Positions 23,579 through 33,328 of a stretch of DNA of 64,000 nucleotides are shown piece after piece. The stretch comes from Favolaschia claudopus. Its lineage: Eukaryota; Basidiomycota; Agaricomycetes; Agaricales; Mycenaceae. The notes under the pieces are model-generated. The model had not been told where the DNA came from and ran no database searches. It saw only the letters and a program-made list of their open reading frames with translations. How positions within the stretch are numbered: position 1 is the first letter of the stretch; every line of letters begins with the position of its first letter. The stretch is taken from contig JAWWNJ010000115.1 of assembly GCA_037176885.1 (NCBI GenBank), positions 124,001-188,000 on the forward strand, read 5' to 3'. The translations under genes were made by a program, and so were the position numbers.

Positions 23579-24640
23579 CTAAGCCTCCATACGACGATAG
23601 TGTTGTTGAGTGCGTGCAAGCCGAGCGTTGAAAGCTTCATCGTCTTCAGAGCTTCCTTCAGCGCTGTCAAAGTCAATGTGCTCGCTGAAGTAACCTTCCC
23701 CATCATCATCTGCAGCAAGAGCACCCTCCGTACTATGAGCAGATGGCTCGCGATCCCGACCAGGACGTGGAGGACCGTCGAGAACCCATTGCTTGATGTT
23801 CTCTGGCATGTCGTGGATGCAGCGATCAGAGATGTGGCCAGTTGTACCGCAGCGACGGCACTGATCATTGGCAGAAGGGGAACACCAACGAAGCTTGCTG
23901 TTCCGAGACCTCCCACCCAATCCAGTAGAACGAGATTGGTGAGCAGGACGTGACACACGACGCTGCTTCTGCTGGGTGCGTGCAGCCAAGCCAGCGGGGA
24001 GTTCATCACCTGCATCCACATCACTCTCAATATCCCCCGATTTACCCTCCTTTGCTTTCTTGGCAGCACCAGCACTACGAAGCTGTGCCTTGAGTTGTGC
24101 AAGCGGTGGCTGAGTGTCAGTCGACATGATAGCGAGTTTGGCGGCTTCGAAAGACGGGTGAAGGTTAATGAGGAGCATATCTGCAACTTCGATGTCACTT
24201 GGGGTAGCACCCAGGCTAGTGAGACGAGATGCAGCTTTTTCGATGTTGGTGATGTATGTATCCATTGGCTTGGAAGGATCGTGTTTGGTGGTGTGAAAAA
24301 CCTCTCGAGCTTCAACTCGAGTGGCCATGTTGGAAACGTTAAATAGGGCAGAGACTTTCCACCAGAGATCGCCAGCAGTGTTACAGGTGTCGTAGAGGTA
24401 CTGGTACTCCGGCGCAAGACGCATATAAAGCAGCCAAAGTACCTCAGCGTCGTTGTCGGTATTGCCGACAGCAGCCTCAGTGCGAGCAGTGCCAGTAGCA
24501 TCATGGGTTGGCTCAATGACCCAAGGACAGTGCACACCCTTGACGAACGCCTTGAATGTGCGCTCAGCACTGATCCAGGTATCAGCAGTGATCAGCGGCA
24601 TAGCCTCAACGGCTCGAGTAGCTCCAGCAGGAAGACCCAT
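23579..24640 (-). CDS. Gag polyprotein with CCHC zinc knuckle
   Basis: A single 353-codon frame from ATG 24640. The region around residues 30-190 has the helical pattern of Copia-type Gag (UBN2-like): WISAERTFKAFVKGVHCPWV, DAEVLWLLYMRL, LWWKVSALFNVSNMATRVEAREVF, then LGATPSDIEVADMLLINL. A zinc knuckle C-x2-C-x4-H-x4-C (CRRCGTTGHISDRC) follows, and an acidic C-terminus. Gag proteins assemble the retrotransposon particle and bind its RNA. No frameshift or stop interrupts it. There is no pol downstream before the LTR, so replication enzymes would have to come from an autonomous relative elsewhere. Confidence 0.9.
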   Translation of the reverse strand: MGLPAGATRAVEAMPLITADTWISAERTFKAFVKGVHCPWVIEPTHDATGTARTEAAVGNTDNDAEVLWLLYMRLAPEYQYLYDTCNTAGDLWWKVSALFNVSNMATRVEAREVFHTTKHDPSKPMDTYITNIEKAASRLTSLGATPSDIEVADMLLINLHPSFEAAKLAIMSTDTQPPLAQLKAQLRSAGAAKKAKEGKSGDIESDVDAGDELPAGLAARTQQKQRRVSRPAHQSRSTGLGGRSRNSKLRWCSPSANDQCRRCGTTGHISDRCIHDMPENIKQWVLDGPPRPGRDREPSAHSTEGALAADDDGEGYFSEHIDFDSAEGSSEDDEAFNARLARTQQHYRRMEA

Positions 24641-24784
24641 AGTTGGATATAGTTGAGAGAGGTTGGAAGGATAGGGAAGTGCCGTTATGAGTAGAAGAGG
24701 TTGTTAAAGAGCAAAGCGCTCCAGGAGTGAAGAGGAAGAGGAGATGGCAATCTGATAAGGCAGCGACTCTCGGCGCTAGGGCGC

Positions 24785-24797
24785 GGGGCCCATAACC
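24785..24797 (-). other. putative primer-binding site
   Basis: Minus-strand GGTTATGGGCCCC abuts the 5' LTR. It resembles the anticodon-region complement of initiator Met tRNA used by Copia elements. Confidence 0.55.
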
Positions 24798-25004
24798 TAT
24801 CAGAATATATACCGAGGCGGCTGAAAGCCGGGAGAGCTCACAGAGGACGACGAGCTGGAGGACGGGTGCGGGGACGCAGACGACGAGGGACGTGGGGGTA
24901 AAAGACAAGATAATTCAATATCGATCTACGCGCGACAGGATGTGAGAAGTATGATACTACTACCGGGACTCTCGGACCGACGCGAATATATACAGGTTCT
25001 GACA
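24798..25004 (-). repeat. 5' LTR
   Basis: 207-bp copy identical to 23276-23482. The outer flank GTTAC (25005-25009) repeats the left target duplication. Confidence 0.9.
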
Positions 25005-25012
25005 GTTACAAG

Positions 25013-25026
25013 ATCACGAGACGTGA
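25013..25026 (+). promoter_or_regulatory. BTB-promoter dyad element displaced by the retrotransposon
   Basis: TCACGAGACGTGAC lies 8 bp beyond the right end of the element. If the 1.73-kb insertion and one GTTAC are removed, it falls about 79 bp upstream of ATG 23205, the same place as in other BTB genes. Role inferred. Confidence 0.45.
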
Positions 25027-25541
25027 CACACCGTGTCTCAATGCCAGACGCGCATCGTATTGGCATCACAGGTACTTGTGTGCCCGCAAATTGGATATAA
25101 ATGTACTCTAGCAGTAGTAACCAGGTTCACACACCGGTGACCAGTTGCCTTCCAATACTGGCAATAAGATATTAGAATGGCCTTTCCGGAGACGCAGGGC
25201 GTCTGCTCGCTGTCTACTTCTACCACACAAGAGGATAGCGCCCAAAACCCCGACCACCTCCTCAGCTCGATCCTATCTTCGAGGTCCGACCCCGGCAATC
25301 TGGACCCCGCTCTCATAGTCCGGTCCGAAAAACATGGAAAGTGCATACCCGACCCACAGTCTGTCTTGTCGTCAGAGACGGCAAGCATGTGCCTCATCCA
25401 GTATGAGCTGAAGACTTGTGTGTTGATCCGATAGGGCTACGGTGGCGTGATGGCTCCGTTTCTGTAACGTCGACGTTTCTTCAATGGCGATTTACCAGTG
25501 AAGAGGAAGTACATACATACCAATTTTTTCATGAGGCACTA
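25027..25541. other. intergenic
   Basis: Original upstream region of the 22-23 kb BTB gene and 3' flank of NB-ARC copy 2. Overlapping 85- and 119-codon frames on opposite strands have no recognisable content. Confidence 0.4.
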
Positions 25542-28409
25542 CTAAGACGACCAAGGGACTGGCTTCAATAGATGAGCGAAACAATCTTCATTCAGCACCG
25601 TTGATCCGCCCAGTTTTTCGAGGTTCTCTGCGCATCTAGCTACACCTCGACGCCCCACTCTTGCTGATCCTCGTTTAGCAAACTGTACCCGTGCACCGTC
25701 ATAAGCAATCCGTGCACCTGCTAGATCCATCCTCGCCGCGCAATTATAGGCCAGAAGCTCAAGGCTTTGCGCAATACCATTAGGAAACCCCACGGACTGG
25801 GCAACCGTAAGGGACTGCGTGATGACTGCCAGCGACTGCTCGTACAATTCTAGGATCATAAGACATCGCGCGGTCAACCTGAAAGCACGAGCCATAATGC
25901 CAGCCCCGCCCGAATCTGCAGCCTTGGTCGAAGCAGCTTTGGCAAGAAGAAGAGCTTCGGAGAAGTCTTCGACGGAGAGTTTGACTCGTGCCATATAATG
26001 CAGACATTCAGCCGTGCTTGCGGGGCAATCCAGCTCTTCGAAGATGGCTTTGGCGGCAGAGAGAGCGTCTAGCGCTTCATCCCGACGCTTCTTCCACCAA
26101 AGATATTCTCCCCACCCTAACAAGCCTAGGGCAACATGGTACTTCGGAGTCATAGCATGAGAGAGATCCGCGCGCGCAGTGGCAACGAGGGCCTCGACTT
26201 CGTCGTCGCCTTTGGCTTTCCTCATTCTCCACATTCTTATGACCTTCCAGGAACATTCCCCGGAGCTTGAGAGATCCGCACCACTAGGCAAGGATTTGAA
26301 AAGACCGGACGCCTGCTCGAAATGCATGGAAGCCTTCTTATACTGGCTCATAGTGGAGTATGAGATACCGAGGCATCGATGAGCCTCCGCCATGCGACGG
26401 GCAGCAGCGTCGATATCCGTGATGTGCAGGGGGTCAACGGCCGCATGTGCTGTCTGGGCAATCTTCAAAGCATGCGATGCAATCACCGTGCTAGCTTTCG
26501 ACCGCGACTGATACAAGCTAAAGGCGATGAGGGCCTCGATAGCATTCGGACGGATATTGGGACCCTCGACATCCATGAGCAGTCCCTGAATATTTGACTG
26601 TTCAGCTGCAAGTGCGTCCAAATCAGCCTTGAATTTGCGATCGTCCGGGATTGATCTATGCCTCAAAATGAACGCATAACAAGCATCGTGCACTTGGTCA
26701 CGAATCTCGAGCGATATACGGTTTTGCTGAGACATATAAGATTGAATGGTCGGGCGGACGAAGATACGAGCGGTGGCAAACGGCCCGTCGCCTTGCTCAA
26801 CGAGGGCGGCCGCTCGTAACGTCTGCACCGCAGCGAACGGCGAAACCACAGACGGCGCCCACCAGCGCAGATTACCCCCGGTCGTCCCAGCAGGAAGCAT
26901 AGAAAGGACGGCGAGCACCGTCATTGCGTCAGGATTCGACCGCACGACGCCACGCTCCATCGACACACGGATGGTTTCGTCCATGCTCAGCGTCTCGTGG
27001 CCGGACATGATACTAATGCCCGCCGTTCTCCAGTCGCGGAGGAGCTCAGCCGGGGAGACCCTCAGACGTCCTCCACAAGCAGCTGCGAGCGTGATGGCTA
27101 AGGGCATGTGGCCGATGGATGTAAGAAACTCGTCGAGCTCGCGCTCATCCTCATGGAGCTCGTCCCCGTCAGCGGCATCGCGGTACTTCGCTTTGAAAGC
27201 GTCTCGAGCGGCACCGGGATCCAGTGGCGCCAGTATTCGATGCTGCCACTCGATGTCGCCGGGCGTGAAGCCGGAGGTCATGGTGACGAGGAGGGCAATG
27301 TGAGGCAGCGCTGCTAGCCGCGTGAGAATGTGAACGACTTCCTCTCGGTCTTGACCAGACAACCAAGGAGTCTCGAAGTTGTCGAGGAGCAGTAGGCGTC
27401 GCTCCTTGTTAGCGTTGAGCTCCTCCAGGAGAGGTTCGAGGCTGTCGTATGTTTCGGCGGTGACACGAAGCTGGGCGTACAGGACGCGGCGGAGAAGATC
27501 GGATGACTTGGCCTCGATACACGGAATCCAAAAAATGTATTCTTTCTTGAAAAGGTTTGTTATCATTGGGCTTTCAGCAACGGCAAGCGCGAGACTTGTC
27601 TTGCCCATCCCACCGGCTCCTGTGATGCACACTCGCGAGGTGCTTTCGACGCTGAGAAGCGCAGCGATCTCATCGATGAGAGCCTCTCGACCAAACAATC
27701 TACGCGATGGCGGAGGCATGTCCTGTCTCGGGTGCGCCGAGGGCGCGTTGTGAGGCTGCGTAGTGCGGTTCACCGCGTCTTCGATTCGGTTGAGCTGAGC
27801 GGAAAACGCAGAATAATCGACTCGGATCTTGTCCAAAACGTCCTCCACGTGTATCTGACCAACCACCTGTGAGAAGATTAGTCCCGATAACAAGGCAAAG
27901 GATAGAAAACGCGCCTTAAATTGCTCGAGAGCAGCGTTCAGGCGACTAACACATCTATCTACGCGGTCCTTATTCAGATTGTGGAAGAAAAGCAGCAGCC
28001 ACTTCTTCTGTGCCTTGATTTTAGCGACGTCGGAGAGGATCTTGTCAAGAATCCTGAAAGCAGTCACAAAAACTCCGGAGAAGACCGACATGGAACTCAC
28101 GATTGAAGTCTCCTGACCTTGTCTTGTAGCGCTATCGATGCTTTCCTATTGACCGGCACGGTCTCGACAACGGCAAGCATGAGATCGTATACCCTTTCTT
28201 GTAGGTCCATCAGGTCCTCCTCGATGGCAGTTGCTTCCTGTCTCTAGTCAGAAACCCACATGTCGGTGTGAAATGAAAGTGGATACCTCACAAGCCTCAA
28301 GGACTTTGACGGCAATGTCGACGAAGGACGAGAGGAAGGGCAGAGGAATCAAGTCCGCCACGCTATCCAGCGCTTCCGCTAGAGCCTTGCCCCCACTGAC
28401 GGCGTACAT
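25542..28409 (-). CDS. NB-ARC/TPR STAND protein, copy 2 (intact)
   Basis: Exons 28287-28409, 28101-28237 and 25542-28053 encode about 923 aa, or 907 if the 48-nt in-frame segment 27867-27914 is spliced as in copy 1. Here its donor is GC (AAG|GCGCGT) rather than GT, while the CTAAT...CACAG end is kept. Residues 1-190 form a helical N-domain (IPLPFLSSFVDIAVKVLEACE, LMDLQERVYDLMLAVVETV) like the MLKL/HeLo-type bundles of fungal NLRs. The NB-ARC has a P-loop GAGGMGKTS near residue 232, Walker-B-like RLLLLDNFE, and GHMPLAITLAAA. TPR-like helical repeats (YKKASMHFEQASGLFKSL, EALDALSAAKAIFEEL) fill the C-terminal half. This is the complete sister of the broken copy at 11669. Probable role: ligand-gated oligomerising switch in non-self recognition or regulated cell death, by family analogy only. 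Confidence 0.85.
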
Positions 28410-28494
28410 CGTAGGCCTCGGCACCGCACAATTCTTCTCAGTTAACGGACGCTAAAGAAAGAATCATTCGCCATGACAAGTAGGAAGAGGGATT

Positions 28495-29331
28495 TCAGAT
28501 ACGGCACGAGACTTCTGCGTCTTCTGCGTCTTGATCCCAGAAAGATGCCATGGCAAACAGGTGGCCATCTGGCCATTCGAGTGCTGCAAGACAAATGCAG
28601 GATATGTGGTGCAGGGGTCTGAGGGAAATGGCGGGGCTTTGTATGCTTGAATCCCTGGAAATGCGGAGGGAGCGAGTCATTAGAAATGTGTTTTTGAGGA
28701 GAAAGCCATGCACAAACGGAACGCGATGGATGAGCAGGAGACGCGTCCACAACGCCTGATTGACGACATTCCATTGGTTTCGTCGCCTAACAATTGGTCC
28801 CACGGAGAAACACGCAGGAATCCGAGACTCGCCACAAAGCGAAGGGTCGTCCCAGGGAACCGGCGCAAGCTCTTCTTCCATGGCGCCCACAATGATATCT
28901 GGAAGTACAGGTCGCAGCCAGGGGATTTGCATAGCGAGCAAATCGCTTGATAAGAAGGAAAGCATCTCCTCTAGACGTATTAACGTCTCCCAGTCGACCT
29001 GGCGCACACGTGGTAGCTCAAGCACGTCGGGGCGTTCTCCTTTATGTGCTTCGGGGCCTTCGAACGCCTTCGAACGTCTTTTATCACCAACACTCCCCAT
29101 CCCGAGCTGTGGTTGCCCCGTCTTGCTCGAGACATTAAAACTGAAGAGCCAATGGTGGTTAGGTCGGAGACCGTATCGGCCAAGGTTCCAGCGGAGGCGA
29201 GATGAGACGTCGTCAAGGCGGACGTGAGCACGAGAGAGATCTACGACAACTCCGACAACGCCATAGCCCCCTGCAAATCCATCGCGACTTGAAGTAGAGG
29301 GGATTCCCTCCGAACTGATACGAGACCACAT
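28495..29331 (-). CDS. hypothetical protein upstream of NB-ARC copy 2
   Basis: A 278-codon frame ends 85 bp before the NB-ARC start, same strand. Mixed composition: YGVVGVVVDLSRAHVRLDD, RYGLRPNHHWLFSF, VDWETLIRLEEMLSFLSSDLLAMQIPWL, IVGAMEEELAPVPWDD. The N-terminal 15 residues may be intron, because an acceptor-like CTTCAAG lies just before SRDGFAGGYG. The best evidence that it is a gene is a decayed copy in the same place before NB-ARC copy 1, ending in the same QDAE...VS-stop. I do not recognise the family. It could be a partner gene or an upstream part of the NB-ARC transcript. Confidence 0.45.
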   Translation of the reverse strand: MWSRISSEGIPSTSSRDGFAGGYGVVGVVVDLSRAHVRLDDVSSRLRWNLGRYGLRPNHHWLFSFNVSSKTGQPQLGMGSVGDKRRSKAFEGPEAHKGERPDVLELPRVRQVDWETLIRLEEMLSFLSSDLLAMQIPWLRPVLPDIIVGAMEEELAPVPWDDPSLCGESRIPACFSVGPIVRRRNQWNVVNQALWTRLLLIHRVPFVHGFLLKNTFLMTRSLRISRDSSIQSPAISLRPLHHISCICLAALEWPDGHLFAMASFWDQDAEDAEVSCRI

Positions 29332-30295
29332 CTGAGTTTCGAAGGCGGAATGAGAACCGTTCGGAACTTACGATGCCTGCCGCCCAAAGTCTCTCCTGCA
29401 CGAAATGACATAGAAAAGAGTCGAATTGAGTTCGGGATACAGCGGGGAGGGTGGAGGTCTAGAGAAGCATGAATACGAAGAGTCACCAAAGAAAGAGACG
29501 AAAAGCCATACCGAATCAGATGCCAGGGCACGCCCTGTATTCCATTTATTCAGAGTTCATATGCTTGGATTAGGACCTAGCGGAGAGACAATTTCAGGTC
29601 AAGTAGATTTCCAGAGACGTTGACGCACGGAGATTCGTGTGCTCTGTGAGAAGATTATACAGTACATCAAGAGTCACTGGCTCGGGCTGCGACTCGGTCG
29701 ACTCATCCAACGAATTTGTACTAGTGAGTATCAGTCGTTAGTAAACACGAACTCTGAGACCCAGAATGGCAACGATTGCGAGACGAACTCACTCCTCACA
29801 AGATGGTCAATCATTTCAAATATAACTTCAGGTAGTCCTCTTCTCTAGACTTGCGCAGGCTCCAGACTTGACAGAGACAACTTGTTAGTCTCTCTAAGAC
29901 AGACGCTACAACTTGTAGCTCGTTCCTCGCAAGTTATAACAACTTGTAGCTCGTTCCTCGCAAGTTATAACAACTTGTACGCTTTCAATTCGCAAATGCC
30001 GACAATTTGGGCCTGAGTTTGGGGCTCGCGGTCAGCCATACAGGCAGGAGGACGTTGAGTATGTGCAGAGATGTAAAGAGAGAATTCCAGAGAGTCAACT
30101 GCTTCTATGAGTCGTGGACTTGGTCCAAACTGCGGCGGAGGCAAGATGCGGGTGAGAAAATTTGTCACGATCACCTGATCTCAACCTGTTTTTCTCTTTC
30201 TTTTTTTTCCCATCGCCTGACCACACTGTTCTCCCGCGTCATATCTTGGCATTCTACTTTCCACCTTGACGACGATCTCAAAAGAGCTCTGAGTG
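29332..30295. other. intergenic with short tandem repeat
   Basis: Promoter region for the BTB gene at 30296 and upstream region of the hypothetical ORF. Its 30170-30185 part has GTCACGATCACC, a weak relative of the dyad element. No gene is seen. Confidence 0.45.
29910..29980. repeat. 31-bp tandem repeat, 2.3 copies
   Basis: Units 29910-29940 and 29941-29971 are identical, with a third partial copy. Each unit has inverted ends AACTTG...CAAGTT that could fold into a hairpin. Confidence 0.85.
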
Positions 30296-31333
30296 ATGTC
30301 CTCATCCGATATACATTCTGAGCTCCAGCGGGTGGAAGGTCTCTGGTTTCCCGACGCCTCTCTGATCCTTCGCGCGGAAAACTCCCTTTTTCGAGTTCAT
30401 AGTAGCATACTGGCGGCTAGATCCTCTGTTTTTCGGGACATGGTAGCATTTCCGCAACCTCGAGAGCTGGAAGGCGGAGAAGGTGATATAGTTGATGGAC
30501 TTTCCGTCGTTCGTCTACACGACTCTGCCGCTGAAGTGGAGGTATTTTTAAAAGCGATATTCGACTCCAGGTAATTTCAGGTTATTTCATAAAAAAAACC
30601 GGACCTGTTTGATAAATTCCTTTGTCGCACCAGTTTCTTCGAGCGCCCTCCGATTCCCGTCGATTTCTCCGCAGTCATTGGCGTCTTACGGCTGTCTCAC
30701 AAATACGACGTCAAATATCTTTTTCGGCGCGCGCTATCCCATCTCGACTCGATGTACCCCACCAGCCTCCAAGAGTTCATGGACGTCGTTTATGGAGAGC
30801 CTGACGCATATTCCCACGTCCGCGCAGACCTATCGCCCCCTGTCACCATGCACATGGCCACTCTTCGAGCTGCCTCTGAGGTCGGAGCATCATGGCTTCT
30901 TCCCGCCGCCTACTACCGTATTGCAAGCGCTTCGAGATTCATGAAATCATCCAAAGGATGTCTCTCTATTGCCGACATACAAAGATGCTTAACCGCACAA
31001 ACAGCATTCGTGCGCGCAACTGCAGAGTCCCACGCGTTTCTCAGACTTCTCCCTGCCCCTGCGTGTCAGACTCCCGCGAATTGCCGCGCTACTGTATCGA
31101 CTGCCTATGGCATTCTTGATGATTGGAGCTGTGACCAAGAAGATTGCGACCCTTTGTTCGGGTGGGTATTCGACTGTAGCGGCCCACCGTGTGCTCACTG
31201 CGCGGAAATGGCGAAATCGTTGTATTCCGCCGTACAAGAAAGCTTTTGGGATAGGTTGCCGTCCATCTTCGGATTGGCGGAGTGGGAAGAGTTGAAAAAG
31301 ATGGAAGCAGCAATCATGGAAAGCACCGTGTAG
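30296..31333 (+). CDS. BTB-array protein
   Basis: Exons 30296-30570 and 30634-31333 (intron GTAATT...CACCAG, 63 nt) give about 324 aa: ELQRVEGLWFPDASLILRAEN, RVHSSILAARSSVFRDMVAFPQP, FLKAIFDS, FFERPPIPVDFSAVIGVLRLSHKYDVKYLFRRALSHLDSM, C-x5-C (CQTPANC), PCAHC and FWDRLPSIFGLAEWEEL. Intact. It is the sister of the stop-containing gene at 50372-51400, and together with the next gene forms the left arm of an inverted duplication. Confidence 0.9.
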
Positions 31334-31584
31334 GAGATAACTGTGCTCAATACTATACCAACGAAAAGGCTGAATCTTTTTCGATCGGACTCCTTGGATT
31401 CAGAGTCGCTTGCTCCCAACTTGCTGCTCGTACTTTTTTTATTTGAAACTTACTCCGAATCGACGCCGAAGTCAGTACTGACATCGATTTTAATGCCAAA
31501 ATATGAGACTTACCGTTTCATTATTATGTTCAAACGTTACTTGATTCGAAAGTGACGCGCAAGCTGAGGGCTGAGCGCGAAGCG

Positions 31585-31598
31585 TCACGACCTCGTGA
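31585..31598 (+). promoter_or_regulatory. BTB-promoter dyad element, 65 bp before ATG 31663
   Basis: TCACGACCTCGTGA, followed by TGTGACA and preceded by CGCGAAG. The reverse complement matches the copies at 50123 and 51471, including the distal CGCG. Role inferred. Confidence 0.5.
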
Positions 31599-31662
31599 TG
31601 TGACATCAGTGCTTGACACGCTTTTCATTCTTTTCCTCCATCATCTCCGATTCGAAAGCTGA

Positions 31663-32698
31663 ATGTCCTCATCGGCCTCCCAGCCCGAACTAAAACGCGT
31701 GGAGGATCTTTGGTTTCCTGACGCTACCCTGATCCTCCGAGCAGAGAATTCACTGTTCCGTGTCCACAGCGGCATCTTGGCTGCTCGTTCTTCGGTTTTT
31801 CGGGATATGATAGCGTTCCCACAACCTACTCCCACCAAGGACAGCGGAGAAAATGAGACGGTAGATGGCCATGTGGTTGTGCGTCTGCATGATTTGGCGG
31901 GGGAAGTTGAAGTATTTTTGAGGGCGATTTTCGATTCAAGGTTATTACCATTATCGTTTCCCTATCATTCAAACACTCAATATTCTCATCTTCAGCTTTT
32001 TTATGCCCCCCCGCTCCCCTGTGGAATTTCACGTCGTTATCGGTGTAATGCGACTAGCCCACAAATACGACGTTCAATACCTTTTTCAACGCGCCTTATC
32101 GCATCTAGATTCGATGTTTCAGGTCCAGTTCGCGGACTTCTTGGCCATGGATTGGGGTGCTGCAAAAGACAAAGATCATGTCGTGTTCCAGTCTGGGGAT
32201 ATTACAGTCGACTTTACAGCCTTCCGTGCTGCTTTGGAGGTCGGGGCATTGTGGTTACTTCCCACCGCATACTACAATATCGTGCGCGAGTCCGACTTCC
32301 TCGTGCAACTCGGTGCGAACTGCTACTTGTCTCCGCAAGAAGAGAGATTATTCCTGGCTGCGCAAATCAAATGCCTCCGCGCATTCGTGTCCACCCATCG
32401 ATTCATGAAACTTCTGCCGTCCCCAGACTGCGGCTCTCTCCAATGTACGGACACGATCACGGAGGGTCACGATGTGCTCAAGCGATGGAGTGATGACTGT
32501 GTGGATATGGACCCTCTTGGGCCGTGGGTTTTCGGTTTTGTTGATGGCACGCTGTGCGACGGTTGCGAGGAATTGGCGCGTGGAAAACATCGAGCGGCGC
32601 AGGAAGTGTTTTGGGATACGTTGCCAACTTTATTTGGGCTGCCTACATGGGACGAGTTGAGAGAACTGCGTTGCAAGGTCATCGAGGAGACAGCGTAG
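31663..32698 (+). CDS. BTB-array protein
   Basis: Exons 31663-31940 and 31996-32698 (intron GTTATT...CTTCAG, 55 nt) give about 326 aa: ELKRVEDLWFPDATLILRAEN, ARSSVFRDMIAFPQPTP, LAGEVEVFLRAIFDS, FFMPPRSPVEFHVVIGVMRLAHKYDVQYLFQRALSHLDSM, ALEVGALWLLPTAYYNI, CGSLQC, LCDGC and FWDTLPTLFGLPTWDEL. Intact. Sister of 48990-50028. Confidence 0.9.
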
Positions 32699-33328
32699 CA
32701 GTATTGTAATTACTACTGCTTCACGATTATGTTTTATTGGGCAGGTTCTCCACGACGATCTTGATGTATGAGCGCTTTTCCGCAGCTCAGTGAACTTGCT
32801 ACTCGTATTTCCTCGGCAGGTATCGTCGAGCATGTACCGTCGCCTTCCAGTCGCAACGCGACTGAAACGAACAGGGATCTGATCTAGCAATTCTCTGGGA
32901 GCGTAGCGGCAGTAATTGGCGAGCCAGAATGAAATATATGATTGGAACTCTGCATTTCAGGAAATGTGTTCTTCTGAATCGCTGACTTGAAAGACCATTT
33001 GACAAATTCAAATTTTGATCAAGCGTTCGAGCGACGAGTACTACTCGTCGCGTGCAGACAGATAACGCTTTATTGTCCAAACAAAATGCATTCGAGCTAT
33101 TGCATTATGATTTCTCGCTGTGCTGCCTTCGCTTTTCAGTACCGCGCATGTGGCGAGGCGGAAGCCGAAACACGATCCCCTGGCTCAATTCCACTGTTTC
33201 TCATATGATTCCCAATACATCCTACCTTCAGGCAATTCATAATTCAGTCTAAGTAATGACGCACAAGATCATTCTCGCTCCGCCAACGTTCATTCGAACG
33301 TTCACTCCATCGTGTCCACTTCACACCT
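32699..33328. other. convergent intergenic spacer
   Basis: No gene is recognised between the BTB gene and the membrane-protein gene. Short frames have no protein-like content. Confidence 0.5.

Larger units (their letters stand above)
23276..25004 (-). mobile_element. Gag-only LTR retrotransposon (Copia-like, non-autonomous), 1.73 kb
   Basis: Two 207-bp direct repeats (23276-23482 and 24798-25004) appear identical and are bounded by a 5-bp duplication GTTAC (23271-23275 and 25005-25009). On the minus strand the LTR starts TGTCAGAACC and ends ATTCTGATA. Directly after the 5' LTR comes GGTTATGGGCCCC, like the half-initiator-Met-tRNA primer site of Copia elements. Before the 3' LTR is a purine run AAAGGTGGGAG. 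The interior holds one 353-aa gag frame and no room for protease, integrase or reverse transcriptase. This fits the known TR-GAG class of defective elements mobilised in trans. Identical LTRs imply a recent insertion. Confidence 0.9.
30296..32698 (+). repeat. left arm of an inverted duplication (two BTB genes)
   Basis: Gene order, spacing (330 bp here, 343 bp there), intron positions and the intergenic dyad element match 48990-51400 in reverse orientation. The arms are 16.3 kb apart. Confidence 0.8.

Noticed and set aside
23404..24570. 388-codon minus-strand frame over the retroelement
   Set aside because: Out-of-frame shadow of the gag ORF that extends into the LTR. Gag has the zinc knuckle and fits between the LTRs.
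28495..28774. Second NB-ARC start in the 110-codon frame 28442-28774
   Set aside because: It is an alternate frame of the upstream hypothetical ORF. The NB-ARC start at 28409 matches copy 1 exactly.
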